Shown here one piece after another: positions 8,595-17,731 of a stretch of 64,000 nt of DNA. Positions within the stretch are counted from its first letter, which is position 1. Each line of letters begins with the position of its first letter. The notes beneath the pieces were generated by a model that saw only the letters and a list, made by a program, of their open reading frames with translations, searched no databases and was not told the origin of the DNA. The stretch is from Nocardioides pantholopis (lineage in GTDB: Bacteria > Actinomycetota > Actinomycetes > Propionibacteriales > Nocardioidaceae). The DNA lies in the NCBI RefSeq assembly GCF_003710085.1, contig NZ_CP033324.1, positions 868,001 to 932,000 on the forward strand, read 5' to 3'. A program made the position numbers and the translations under genes.

Positions 8595-9716
8595 GTGAAG
8601 ATCCGTCGCACGCTCGTGTCGCTCACCGCCCTCGCTACGGTGGCCTCGTTCGCCGCCTGCGCCGCCCCCGAGGACGACGACGACAGCGCCGGGGGCAAGG
8701 GCGAGGCCGCCACGGCCACCTCGGTCGAGGACTTCGGCGACCTGGACGGCCTGGTCGAGGCCGCGCAGGAGGAGGGCGAGCTCAACGTGATCGCCCTGCC
8801 GCCGGACTGGGCCAACTACGGCGAGGTCATCAAGACGTTCTCGGAGAAGTACGACATCAAGGTCAACTCCGCCCAGCCCGACGCGGCGAGCCAGGACGAG
8901 ATCAACGCGGCCGAGCAGCTCAAGGGCACCGACCGGGCGCCGGACGTCTTCGACCTCGGGCAGTCGGTGGCGCTGGCCAACACCGACAAGTTCGCCGAGT
9001 ACCAGGTCGAGACCTGGGACACGATCCCCGAGGAGTTCAAGGACGCCGACGGCGCCTGGGTCAACGACTACGGCGGCTACATGTCGGTCGGGTACGACGC
9101 GAGCAAGGTCCCCGCGATCTCCTCCCTCGACGACCTGCTCGCCCCGGAGTTCAAGGGCAAGGTCGCCCTCAACGGCGACCCGACCCAGGCCGGCGCGGCA
9201 TTCAGCGGCGTCGTGATGGCCTCGGTCGCCAACGGCGGCTCGGCCGACGACATCGCCCCCGGGGTGGAGTTCTTCGCCAAGCTCAAGAAGGCCGGCAACT
9301 TCATCCCGGTCGACCCGACCCCCGCCACGATCGCCTCCGGGCAGACCCCTGTCGTCATCGACTGGGACTACCTCAACGCCGCCGAGTCCGAGAAGCTCGA
9401 CGACTGGGAGGTCTACGTCCCCGAGGAGGCGCCGATCGCCGGCTACTACTTCCAGGCGATCAACGCCGACGCTCCGCACCCGGCCGCCGCGCGGCTGTGG
9501 CAGGAGTTCCTCTACAGCGACGAGGGCCAGAACCTCTGGCTCGCGGGCGGCGCCCGCCCGGTCCGGGCCGAGGAGATGGCCGAGGCCGGCACCATCGACG
9601 AGGAGCTCTACGCGGCGCTCCCGGCGGTCACCGGCAAGCCGGTCATCCCGACCAACGAGCAGACCGAGTCGATGGCGGCGTACCTGTCGAAGAACTGGGC
9701 GAAGGCCGTCGGCTGA
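8595..9716 (+). CDS. ABC transporter substrate-binding lipoprotein (Fe3+/polyamine family)
   Basis: 373 residues. Signal peptide with a lipidation candidate at Cys22 (SFAACAAPEDDDD), followed by an acidic linker. The mature domain has family-1 solute-binding features: INAAEQLKGTDRAPDVFDLG, an AYGDYGGYMSVGYDASK-like segment, and WQEFLYSDEGQNLWLAGG near the C-terminus, typical of Fe3+, thiamine, spermidine/putrescine or phosphonate binders. GTG start is set by GGAGG 5 nt upstream. It is the first gene of a four-gene importer operon. The substrate is not decidable from sequence alone. Confidence 0.85.
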   Translation: MKIRRTLVSLTALATVASFAACAAPEDDDDSAGGKGEAATATSVEDFGDLDGLVEAAQEEGELNVIALPPDWANYGEVIKTFSEKYDIKVNSAQPDAASQDEINAAEQLKGTDRAPDVFDLGQSVALANTDKFAEYQVETWDTIPEEFKDADGAWVNDYGGYMSVGYDASKVPAISSLDDLLAPEFKGKVALNGDPTQAGAAFSGVVMASVANGGSADDIAPGVEFFAKLKKAGNFIPVDPTPATIASGQTPVVIDWDYLNAAESEKLDDWEVYVPEEAPIAGYYFQAINADAPHPAAARLWQEFLYSDEGQNLWLAGGARPVRAEEMAEAGTIDEELYAALPAVTGKPVIPTNEQTESMAAYLSKNWAKAVG

Positions 9717-9717
9717 C

Positions 9718-10626
9718 GTGACCACCACCGCGCCGCTGGCGGTCCCCGCGACCGCCCAGCCGCCGTCGCGGCCGGGCCGGCGCCTACGCATCGGTCCGGC
9801 CGTCGGGCTGGTCCCGTTCCTGGGGTTCCTCACGATCTTCCTGGTCGTGCCCACGGTCACCGTGGTCGTGGGGGCCTTCCAGGACGACGCCGGAGGGTTC
9901 TCGCTGGACCGGGTCTCGGCGCTCTTCGAGGAGACGCCGATGCGGGCGCTGCGCCAGAGCCTGCTGCTCTCGCTGAGCTCCGCGGCGATCGGCGCGGTGC
10001 TCGGCGCGGTGCTGGCCTACCTGATCCTGGCCGCGCCCCCGACCAGCCTGCTGCGCCGGGTGGCCACCGCCGTCTGCGGCGTGCTCGCCCAGTTCGGCGG
10101 CGTCACGCTCGCCTTCGCCTGGATGGCCACGCTCGGCTTCGGCGGGCTGCTGACCGACCTGCTGGCCGACGCGTTCGGCCTGGACGCGACCGGGTCCGGC
10201 TGGCTCTACGAGCTGCCCGGCCTGATCCTGGTCTACACCTACTTCCAGATCCCGCTGATGGTGATCGTCTTCCTGCCCGCGCTGGAGGGCCTGCGCCCGC
10301 AGTGGCGCGAGGCAGCGGTGGGCCTGGGGGCCAGCACCTGGCAGTACTGGACCCAGGTGGCGTTCCCGCTGCTGCGCCCCGCCTTCCTGGGGTCGGCGCT
10401 GCTGCTGTTCGCCAACGCCTTCGCGGCCTACGCCACCGCCGCGGCCCTGGTCAGCCAGGGCTCCCCGATCACGCCGCTGCTGATCCGGGCGGCGCTCACC
10501 AGCGAGATCGTGCTCGGCCAGGCCAACTTCGCCTACGCGCTCGCGCTGGAGATGGTGGTCGTGGTCGCTGTCGTCATGTCGCTCTACGCGTGGCTGCTGC
10601 GGCGTACCTCCCGGTGGCTGGGATGA
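9718..10626 (+). CDS. ABC transporter permease 1 (PotB/FbpB-like)
   Basis: 302 residues with about six membrane helices. The cytoplasmic EAA loop is visible as EGLRPQWREAAVGLGASTWQ, which docks on the ATPase. The start is one base after the stop of the binding protein and its own stop overlaps the next start (ATGA), so translation is coupled. Partner of the permease at 10623. Confidence 0.9.
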   Translation: MTTTAPLAVPATAQPPSRPGRRLRIGPAVGLVPFLGFLTIFLVVPTVTVVVGAFQDDAGGFSLDRVSALFEETPMRALRQSLLLSLSSAAIGAVLGAVLAYLILAAPPTSLLRRVATAVCGVLAQFGGVTLAFAWMATLGFGGLLTDLLADAFGLDATGSGWLYELPGLILVYTYFQIPLMVIVFLPALEGLRPQWREAAVGLGASTWQYWTQVAFPLLRPAFLGSALLLFANAFAAYATAAALVSQGSPITPLLIRAALTSEIVLGQANFAYALALEMVVVVAVVMSLYAWLLRRTSRWLG

Positions 10627-11420
10627 CCCGGCCTCCCGGAACCCGGGGCGGCGCGCGGGTGTGGTCGGCGACCCGGGTGCTGCTGCTCCTGGTCTTCGCT
10701 GTGTTCTTCTTCCTGCCGCTGCTGGCGCTGCTGGACTTCAGCACGACGGTCCCCGGCACCGAGGAGCGCACCGGGGACGCCTGGGCCGGCCTGGTGCAGG
10801 ACCCGACACTCACCGACGCGATCACCACCTCGCTGCTGCTGGCCGGCCTGACGGTGGTCGGGATGGTGGTGCTGCTGGTGCCGACGATGGTCTGGGTGCG
10901 CCTGCGGGTGCCGCGGGCCTCCCGGATGGTGGAGTTCCTCTGCCTGCTGCCGCTCACGATCCCGGCCCTGGTCGTGGTGGTCGGCCTGCGCAACGTCTAC
11001 TCGTGGGTCGACTACTTCCTCGGCGACTCCGCCCTCACGCTGACCTTCGTCTACGTCGTGCTGGTGCTGCCCTACGCCTACCGGGCACTGGACACCGCGC
11101 TCTCGGCGATCGACACCACGACGATCGCCGAGGCGGCCCGCTCGCTCGGGGCCGGGTGGTTCACCGTGATCGTGCGCGTCGTGTTGCCCAACATCCGCGG
11201 CGGCGTGCTGAACGCGGCGTTCATCTCGGTGGCGCTGGTGCTCGGCGAGTTCACTGTCGCGTCGCTGATGAACTACAACACGCTGCCGGTCGTGATCGTG
11301 CTGCTCAGCAAGAGCGACGCGCCGCTGTCGATGGCCGCGTCCCTCGGCTCCCTGCTCCTGGCCGCCGCCCTGCTCCTCGTCCTGTCGGCGTTCGACCGCC
11401 GTCGCCCCACCCGGAGGTAA
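10623..11420 (+). CDS. ABC transporter permease 2 (PotC-like)
   Basis: 265 residues, about six membrane helices. The EAA motif reads DTTTIAEAARSLGAGWFTV. The ATG overlaps the previous stop by four bases. Together with permease 1 it would form the heterodimeric channel used with the ATPase 6 bp downstream. Confidence 0.9.
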   Translation: MTRPPGTRGGARVWSATRVLLLLVFAVFFFLPLLALLDFSTTVPGTEERTGDAWAGLVQDPTLTDAITTSLLLAGLTVVGMVVLLVPTMVWVRLRVPRASRMVEFLCLLPLTIPALVVVVGLRNVYSWVDYFLGDSALTLTFVYVVLVLPYAYRALDTALSAIDTTTIAEAARSLGAGWFTVIVRVVLPNIRGGVLNAAFISVALVLGEFTVASLMNYNTLPVVIVLLSKSDAPLSMAASLGSLLLAAALLLVLSAFDRRRPTRR

Positions 11421-11426
11421 CCACCC

Positions 11427-12527
11427 ATGTCCGACCCCCGCGCCGGATCTTCCGACGTCGCAACCCAGCCCGCCTCCACGGGCGGAGCGGGCGGTGTCGC
11501 CGTCGAGCTCGAGGGGCTGCAGCGCCACTACGGGCAGGTCCGCGCGCTCGACGGGCTCGACCTGCGCATCGAGCCCGGCGAGCTGGTCGCGCTGCTCGGG
11601 CCCTCCGGGTGCGGCAAGACCACTGCCCTGCGGATCGTGGCCGGGCTCGAGGGGCAGGACGCCGGCACCGTGCGGGTGGGCGGTCGCGACGTCTCCGGCG
11701 TCCCCGCCAACAAGCGGGACATGGGGATGGTCTTCCAGGCCTACAGCCTCTTCCCGCACCTGACCGTGCTGGAGAACGTCGCCTTCGGGCTGAAGCTGCG
11801 GGGCCGCTCCCGCAAGGAGCGCCGCAACCGGGCCGGCGACATGCTGGACCTGGTGGGGCTGGGGGAGCACCACGACCGCTACGCCACCCAGCTCTCCGGC
11901 GGCCAGCAGCAGCGGGTCGCGCTGGCTCGGGCGCTCGCCATCGAGCCGGCGGTGCTGCTGCTCGACGAGCCGCTCTCGGCGCTGGACGCCAAGGTGCGGG
12001 TGCTGCTGCGCGAGGAGATCCGTCGCGTCCAGCTCGACGTCGGGACCACGACGCTCTTCGTCACCCACGACCAGGAGGAGGCGCTGGCCGTCGCCGACCG
12101 GGTCGGTGTGATGAACGCCGGCCGCCTGGAGCAGATCGCGACGCCGGCCGCGCTCTACGACGCCCCGGCCACCGCGTTCGTCGGCCAGTTCGTGGGTCTT
12201 TCCAACCGGATGCCGACGCGCGTGCAGGGCGGTACCGCCCGGGTGCTCGACACCGACCTGCCCGTGCTGGCCGGATCGGCGAGCGGCGCCGGCCACGCGC
12301 TGGTGCGCCCGGAGTCGCTGGTCGTGGAGCCGGACCCCGCCGGCAGCGGCAGCGTCGTGTCGGTCTCCTTCCTCGGGGCGCTCTCCCGGGTCACGGTCAC
12401 GATGCCCGACGGCATCTCGCTGGTCGCCCAGGTGCGCAGCAGCCTCGGCGAGCAGCTCGCCCCGGGGCAGCGGGTCCGGGTCGCGGTGACGCCGACCCCG
12501 GTGCTCGTCGTCGCCGCAGAGGCGTGA
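11427..12527 (+). CDS. ABC transporter ATPase (PotA/FbpC-like) with TOBE domain
   Basis: 366 residues. Walker A GPSGCGKTT, Q-loop VFQAYSLFPHLTV, signature LSGGQQQRVALARAL, Walker B VLLLDEPLSALD and H-loop FVTHDQEEAL are all intact. The C-terminal ~110 residues form a TOBE-type regulatory region (LVRPESLVVEPD). An Ala/Ser/Gly-rich extension of about 25 residues precedes the ATPase core. It powers the importer encoded by the three preceding genes. Confidence 0.92.
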   Translation: MSDPRAGSSDVATQPASTGGAGGVAVELEGLQRHYGQVRALDGLDLRIEPGELVALLGPSGCGKTTALRIVAGLEGQDAGTVRVGGRDVSGVPANKRDMGMVFQAYSLFPHLTVLENVAFGLKLRGRSRKERRNRAGDMLDLVGLGEHHDRYATQLSGGQQQRVALARALAIEPAVLLLDEPLSALDAKVRVLLREEIRRVQLDVGTTTLFVTHDQEEALAVADRVGVMNAGRLEQIATPAALYDAPATAFVGQFVGLSNRMPTRVQGGTARVLDTDLPVLAGSASGAGHALVRPESLVVEPDPAGSGSVVSVSFLGALSRVTVTMPDGISLVAQVRSSLGEQLAPGQRVRVAVTPTPVLVVAAEA

Positions 12528-12562
12528 GCGCGCGGGAGTCCGACCCGTCTAGGGTTGGTGGC

Positions 12563-13228
12563 ATGGAGGGACCCCTCGACCCCGCCGACCCGATGCGGCT
12601 GCGCGTCTCCGACACCGACCGGCACGCGGTGGCCGAGGTGCTGCGCGAGGCCGCGGGCGAGGGTCGCCTGGACGTGGACGAGCTCGAGGAGCGACTCGAG
12701 GCGACGTACGCCGCCAAGGTCTACGCCGACCTGGTGCCGCTCCTCGCGGACCTGCCCGGTGCCTCGCCGCTCCCGCAGGCGGCCCCCGTCGTACGTCGGG
12801 CCGGCACTCCCGCCTATCCGGGGCCGATCGATCACCTGCCGCGCCACACGAGCAGCCTGGCCATCATGGGCGGGCAGGACCGCAAGGGCGTGTGGGTGGT
12901 CCCGCCGGTGCACACGGCGTTCACGCTGATGGGCGGCATCGACGTGGATCTGCGCGAGGCCGTGTTCAGCAGCCCCGAGGTCGTGATCAACGCCAACGTC
13001 GTCATGGGCGGGATCGACATCATCGTCAACGCCCGCACCCGGGTCCAGGTCGAGGGCATCGGCATCATGGGCGCCTTCGAGGAGGGCCGCGCCAAGGTCG
13101 ATCCCGAGATCGGCCCGGACTCCCCGCTGGTGCGGGTGCGCGGGATGGCGCTGATGGGCGCCGTGACCGTCGTGCGCAAGCCGATGCCCGGCCAGGGGCG
13201 CAAACGCCTCGGCCGGGCACCGTCCTGA
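12563..13228 (+). CDS. DUF1707 protein with LiaF-like C-terminal domain
   Basis: 221 residues. The N-terminal DUF1707 signature reads MRLRVSDTDRHAVAEVLREA followed by GRLDVDELEERLEATYAAK. The C-terminal part repeats hydrophobic MGG segments (LAIMGGQDRKGVW, LMGGIDVDLRE, VMGGIDIIVN, GIGIMGAFE), the cell-wall-active antibiotic response/LiaF-type beta fold. ATG at 12563 is chosen because TAGGGT lies 7 nt upstream, a leaderless layout; an in-frame GTG at 12526 would overlap the ATPase stop. It is probably a membrane- or envelope-stress-related protein. Confidence 0.82.
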   Translation: MEGPLDPADPMRLRVSDTDRHAVAEVLREAAGEGRLDVDELEERLEATYAAKVYADLVPLLADLPGASPLPQAAPVVRRAGTPAYPGPIDHLPRHTSSLAIMGGQDRKGVWVVPPVHTAFTLMGGIDVDLREAVFSSPEVVINANVVMGGIDIIVNARTRVQVEGIGIMGAFEEGRAKVDPEIGPDSPLVRVRGMALMGAVTVVRKPMPGQGRKRLGRAPS

Positions 13229-13253
13229 TCTGTCCTGACGCTGGTCCGGGAGG

Positions 13254-14477
13254 TCAGCCGGCGGCAGCGGGCTGCTCGGCGGCAGCCGCCATCGCCAGGC
13301 CCGGGATCTCGCCGGCGTGCTCGCGGTCCACGGTGAGGTTCTCGCCCGTCGACGGGTCGAAGAGGTGCATCTTCGCGGCGTCGACCCAGATCTCGGCCTC
13401 CTCGCCCTCGCGGACCCGGCTGGCGCCGTCGAGGGAGATCACCAGCTGGGTGCGCAGCGACTCGCCGTCGAGGTCACGCTCGAGCTGACGCAGCTGCTCC
13501 TCGACCTGCGGGGGCGCCTCGAACGGGACGTAGGCGTAGGTCTCGTTGCCGAGCCACTCCACCACGTCGACCTTCGCGCGGAAGGTCGAGTTGGGGTCGT
13601 TGCGGCCGGTGACCGAGGCGTCCTCGAAGTGCTCGGGCCGCAGCCCCGCCATCAGCAGCCCCTTGCCGGCCGCCCGCCGGGCCTTCTCCTCCGGGATCTG
13701 GACCGCGCCGAAGGGCAGCTTGACGGTGTTGCCGTCGACCTCGGCGGGCAGGAAGTTCATCGGCGGGGAGCCGATGAACCCCGCGACGAAGAGGTTGCCG
13801 GGGTTCTCGTAGAGCTCCCGCGGCGAGGCCAGCTGCTGGAGCACGCCACGCTTGAGCACCGCCACCCGGTCGCCCAGGGTCATCGCCTCGGTCTGGTCGT
13901 GGGTGACGTAGACAGTGGTGATGCCGAGCTTCTTCTGCAGCCGGGAGATCTCGGTGCGCATCTGGCCGCGCAGCTTCGCGTCGAGGTTCGACAGCGGCTC
14001 GTCGAAGAGGAACGCGTCGGCCTCGCGCACGATCGCGCGGCCCATCGCCACCCGCTGGCGCTGACCGCCGGAGAGGTTGCCGGGCTTGCGGTCGAGGTGC
14101 TCGTCGAGCTCCAGCGTCGCCGAGGCCTCCCGGACCTTGCGGTCGATCTCGTCGCTGCTCACCCCGGCCAGGCGCAGCGGGAAGGCGATGTTCTCGTACA
14201 CGGTCAGGTGCGGGTAGAGCGCGTAGTTCTGGAACACCATGGCGAGGTTGCGGTCGCGCGGTGCGAGGTCGTTGACCTTGCGGTCCCCGATGATCATGTC
14301 GCCGGAGGTGATGTCCTCCAGGCCGACGATCATCCGCAGCAGTGTCGACTTCCCGCAGCCCGAGGGCCCGACGAGGATGACGAACTCCCCGTCGGCGACG
14401 TCGATCGAGACGTCGTTGACGGCCGGGAAGCCGTCGCCGTACTTCTTGACGATGTTCTTCATGCTGATGGCAGCCAT
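13254..14477 (-). CDS. sugC: Sugar ABC transporter ATPase (SugC/MsmK/UgpC type)
   Basis: 407 residues, about the length of mycobacterial SugC. Walker A GPSGCGKST, Q-loop VFQNYALYPHLTV, signature LSGGQRQRVAMGRAI, Walker B DAFLFDEPLSNLD and H-loop YVTHDQTEAM are intact, followed by a MalK-like OB-fold regulatory half starting at GSPPMNFLPAEV. It is the last gene of a binding protein-permease-permease-ATPase operon matching the order lpqY-sugA-sugB-sugC. It lies 4 nt past the preceding stop. The trehalose specificity is inferred from order and sizes. Confidence 0.85.
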   Translation of the reverse strand: MAAISMKNIVKKYGDGFPAVNDVSIDVADGEFVILVGPSGCGKSTLLRMIVGLEDITSGDMIIGDRKVNDLAPRDRNLAMVFQNYALYPHLTVYENIAFPLRLAGVSSDEIDRKVREASATLELDEHLDRKPGNLSGGQRQRVAMGRAIVREADAFLFDEPLSNLDAKLRGQMRTEISRLQKKLGITTVYVTHDQTEAMTLGDRVAVLKRGVLQQLASPRELYENPGNLFVAGFIGSPPMNFLPAEVDGNTVKLPFGAVQIPEEKARRAAGKGLLMAGLRPEHFEDASVTGRNDPNSTFRAKVDVVEWLGNETYAYVPFEAPPQVEEQLRQLERDLDGESLRTQLVISLDGASRVREGEEAEIWVDAAKMHLFDPSTGENLTVDREHAGEIPGLAMAAAAEQPAAAG

Positions 14478-14481
14478 GGGG

Positions 14482-15312
14482 TCACCCCTTCACAGCGCCG
14501 GAGGTGAGCCCGGCGACGATCTTGCGCTGGAAAATCAGGACGATGAGCACGATCGGGATCGTCGCGACGACGGCTCCCGCGGCCAGCAGCGAGGCGGGCC
14601 GGTTGAACGGGTCGGTCCCCACGAAGAACGACAGTGACGCCGGGATCGGTCGTGCCGCCTCGGTGGAGGTCAGCGAGATCCCGAAGACGAAGTCGTTCCA
14701 GGCGAAGAAGAACGTCAGGATCGCGGCGGTGAAGACGCCGGGGGCGGCCAGCGGGACGATGACCCGCCGGAAGGCCTGCCAGGACGTGGCGCCGTCGACC
14801 TGGGCCGCCTGCTCCATCTCCCAGGGGATCTCCCGGAAGAACGCCGAGAGGGTCCAGATCGCCAGCGGAAGCGTGAAGGACATGTAGGGGATGATCAGGC
14901 CCGGCCAGGTGTCGTAGAGGCCGAAGGCGCGCCACATGTCGAACAGCGGCCCCACCAGCGAGACCACCGGGAACATCGCGATGACCAGCGCCATCGTGAG
15001 CACCAGCTTCTTGCCCTTGAACTCCAGGCGCGCGATCGCGTACGCCGCGAGCGTGGCGATCATGACCGAGAGCAGCGTCGCGATCAGCGAGATGCCGATC
15101 GAGTTGATGATCGCCCGGCGGAACTGCTCGTTGTTCCACACATCGATGTAGTTCTGCCAGCCGGCGTTCGCGCCCTCGGCCGGCAGGAACCCGGGGCTGC
15201 CGTTGGTGATCGCGGACTGGGACTTGAAGGACAGCGAGATGATCCAGGCGACCGGCAGCAGGCACCAGACCAGGATCAGCGCACAGCCCAGGACCGTTCC
15301 GAGCTTCCTCAT
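14482..15312 (-). CDS. sugB: Sugar ABC transporter permease (SugB/MalG type)
   Basis: 276 residues, six predicted membrane helices. The EAA loop reads EMEQAAQVDGATSWQAFRRV. The size matches SugB. ATG start is 1 nt after the SugA stop, indicating one transcript. It forms the pore with the permease encoded upstream. Confidence 0.85.
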   Translation of the reverse strand: MRKLGTVLGCALILVWCLLPVAWIISLSFKSQSAITNGSPGFLPAEGANAGWQNYIDVWNNEQFRRAIINSIGISLIATLLSVMIATLAAYAIARLEFKGKKLVLTMALVIAMFPVVSLVGPLFDMWRAFGLYDTWPGLIIPYMSFTLPLAIWTLSAFFREIPWEMEQAAQVDGATSWQAFRRVIVPLAAPGVFTAAILTFFFAWNDFVFGISLTSTEAARPIPASLSFFVGTDPFNRPASLLAAGAVVATIPIVLIVLIFQRKIVAGLTSGAVKG

Positions 15313-15313
15313 C

Positions 15314-16264
15314 TCAACCCTCCTGCCTGGCCTGGGCCAGGTCGACTCGGAACAGCTTCACGATCAAGAACGCGATCAGCACCACCGAGATGAACAGCAG
15401 CACCGACAGCGCCGAGCCGATCCCGAGCTGGAACTGCTCGATCGTCTGCCGGTAGGTCAGGAAGCTGATCGACTCGGTCTTCTGGGCGCCGGCGGTCATC
15501 ACGAAGATGTTGTCGAAGATCCGGTAGGCGTCCAGGGCCCGGAACAGCACCGCGACCATGATCGCTGCCCGCATGTTGGGCAGGATCACCTTCCACAGCC
15601 GCTGCCACCAGGTGGCCCCGTCGACCTTCGCGGCCTCGATCATGTCCTCCGAGACCTGCGCCAGTCCGGCGAGCAGGAGCAACGACATGAACGGCGTGGT
15701 CTTCCAGATCTCGGAGACCATGATCGCGATCACGGCCGGCGTGGTCTCCCCGAACCAGTTGAACGTGGAGTCGATGAACGGCAGCCAGTCGTTGACGAAG
15801 CCGTTCTGGTAGCTGAACGCGAACTGCCAGGCGAAGCCGGAGACGACCGTGATGATGCCGTAGGGGATCAGGATCGAGGTCCGGATGACGCCGCGGGCGA
15901 AGATGATGCGGTGCATCACCATCGCGAAGCCGAAGCCAATGACCAGCTCGACCGCGACCGTGACCACCATGTAGAGCACGGTGATCCCGGTGGTCTGCCA
16001 GAACAGCGGATCGGTCAGCGCGGTGATGTAGTTGTTGAGCCCGATGAACTCCCGGTCGTCGGGGGCGGTCAGCGAGTAGTTGAACGTCGAGAGGTAGATC
16101 GCCCGGAGCATCGGGAACGCCGTGACCAGCAGCATCAGGATGATCGCCGGAGCGACCAGCTTCTGCCCGAGCCGCGCCTCCGCGCGGCTGCGATCGCTGG
16201 TGGGCGGCTTCCCGCTCGGGGTCGAGGTGTCCTCTCCGGCGGTGGCGACGTAGCTGGTGGTCAC
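15314..16264 (-). CDS. sugA: Sugar ABC transporter permease (SugA/MalF type)
   Basis: 316 residues. A ~30-residue soluble N-terminus is followed by six membrane helices; the EAA loop reads EDMIEAAKVDGATWWQRLWKV. GTG start overlaps the binding-protein stop by four bases (16261-16264), so the start is well fixed. Partner of the SugB-like permease. Confidence 0.85.
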   Translation of the reverse strand: MTTSYVATAGEDTSTPSGKPPTSDRSRAEARLGQKLVAPAIILMLLVTAFPMLRAIYLSTFNYSLTAPDDREFIGLNNYITALTDPLFWQTTGITVLYMVVTVAVELVIGFGFAMVMHRIIFARGVIRTSILIPYGIITVVSGFAWQFAFSYQNGFVNDWLPFIDSTFNWFGETTPAVIAIMVSEIWKTTPFMSLLLLAGLAQVSEDMIEAAKVDGATWWQRLWKVILPNMRAAIMVAVLFRALDAYRIFDNIFVMTAGAQKTESISFLTYRQTIEQFQLGIGSALSVLLFISVVLIAFLIVKLFRVDLAQARQEG

Positions 16265-17616
16265 AGCAGGGCCTTCCCTTCGAGCACGTCCTTGAGGTAC
16301 TTCGCGGACTCCTCGGGTGTGGACTCGGGGTCGACCGACATCGGCGAGTGCCACCGTGCCTGGATCGCGCTCGAGATCAGCGAGTAGTAGGCGCTCTTGG
16401 GGCGGGGGCCGCCCTCGTCGACGCTGGTCTGGAACAGGTCGAGCAGGTCGGCCGGATAGGCCTCGGTCAGCTCCGGCGCGTCGTACGCCGAGGCCCGCGA
16501 GGGCATCAGCCCGTCGGTGACCGCGAGCTGGGTCTGCGCCTCGGCCGTGGTCACGCACTGCGCGGCCTCCATCGCGAACTCGGGGTGCTCGCTGTAGGCG
16601 CCGACCCCGATGTCGATGCCGCCGAGCGGCGGCGCGGACGGGGTGTCCTCCACGGTCCGCGGGTAGCGCGCCCAGCCGAGGTCGCTGAACTGCTCCTCGG
16701 TGAAGTCGTTGGCGTCGGGATTCGGCTCGTAGTTCTTGTAGACGAACGTCCAGTTGACCATGAACTCCCCGGCCCCGCCGGGAGCCTCCGGGTCCGGCGG
16801 GAACATCTGCCCGAGGACGGTGCCCTCGTTGGCGACCGTGAGGTCGCTCTGGGCGGCGGGGGAGTCGACCAGCTTCTCGACGATCTCGGCGGCCTTCCGG
16901 CCGGCCTCGGAGTCGATGTCGACGCTGGCGTCCTTGCCGGCCTCGGTGTCGCTGACGACGTCACCGCCGGCGCCGAGGATCATCGCGTTGAGCCACACCG
17001 TGTAGCCCTCGTAGCGGTTGGCCTGGACGCCGACGGTGCCGTTGTTGTCGGCCGCCGCGTCGATGATCTGCTCCCAGGTCACCGGCTGCGTCATGTCGAG
17101 CCCGGCCGCCTCGGCGAGGGACTTGCGGTACCAGAGCACCTGGGTGTTGGCCCACTGGGGGATCGCGTAGATCTTGTCCTCCCAGGTCACGGTGTCGAGG
17201 GGACCCGCGAGGACGTCCCCGCCGTCGGCGAGCTCCGAGGCGACCTCCTCGGGCACCTCGACCAGCCAGCCGGCGTTCGCGAACTCCGGCACGAAGACCG
17301 GGTCGAGGCTCATCAGGTCGGTCGAGGAGTCCTCCGCGGCGAGCCGCCGGGCCAGCTGGGTGCGCTGGTCGGTGGCGCTGGAGGGCAGCAGCTGCACCTC
17401 GATGTTGTAGTCGTCGGTGCTGCACTCCGCGGCGAGCGCGGTGAGGGTGTCGACACCGTCGGGGTTGATGTACCAGTTCAGGGTCGGGGTGGCCGAGGCC
17501 TCCGAGCAGGCGGCCAGCAGCGCGGAGCCGAGGGTCAGCGTCGCTGCGGTCGCGAGCCCCTTGCGGAGCCTGGCCCGTCGGCGTCCCCGTCGCTGTGGTC
17601 GAGCAGACAGATGCAT
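16261..17616 (-). CDS. lpqY: Sugar-binding lipoprotein (LpqY-like)
   Basis: 451 residues. Arg-rich N-terminus, hydrophobic stretch and lipobox LLAAC (Cys37), so it is exported and lipid-anchored. The mature domain is a family-1 solute-binding fold (NWYINPDGVDTLTALAAECS, LDPVFVPEFANAGWLVEV, AIPQWANTQVLWYRKSLAEA). In mycobacteria the equivalent LpqY recycles trehalose released during mycolate transfer; here a role in trehalose or a similar disaccharide import is inferred from operon order. First gene of the four-gene operon. Confidence 0.82.
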   Translation of the reverse strand: MHLSARPQRRGRRRARLRKGLATAATLTLGSALLAACSEASATPTLNWYINPDGVDTLTALAAECSTDDYNIEVQLLPSSATDQRTQLARRLAAEDSSTDLMSLDPVFVPEFANAGWLVEVPEEVASELADGGDVLAGPLDTVTWEDKIYAIPQWANTQVLWYRKSLAEAAGLDMTQPVTWEQIIDAAADNNGTVGVQANRYEGYTVWLNAMILGAGGDVVSDTEAGKDASVDIDSEAGRKAAEIVEKLVDSPAAQSDLTVANEGTVLGQMFPPDPEAPGGAGEFMVNWTFVYKNYEPNPDANDFTEEQFSDLGWARYPRTVEDTPSAPPLGGIDIGVGAYSEHPEFAMEAAQCVTTAEAQTQLAVTDGLMPSRASAYDAPELTEAYPADLLDLFQTSVDEGGPRPKSAYYSLISSAIQARWHSPMSVDPESTPEESAKYLKDVLEGKALL

Positions 17617-17731
17617 GATGCGACCCTCCCCGTTCCTGTGGCTCCCGTCACATGGGTCTAGTCCCCTTGTGGCTATTTGTCCATAACCGACGGGTCCGTG
17701 CGGGAAACGTCACAACCCGCAGCGGGGTGCC
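17617..17731 (-). promoter_or_regulatory. Promoter region of the sugar importer
   Basis: 115-bp gap, A+T-richer than its surroundings. On the minus strand an imperfect dyad GGTTAT-N6-ATAGCC is followed by TAGACC, a possible -10, and by GGGGAGGG as ribosome-binding site. The dyad could be a repressor site; this is tentative. Confidence 0.35.
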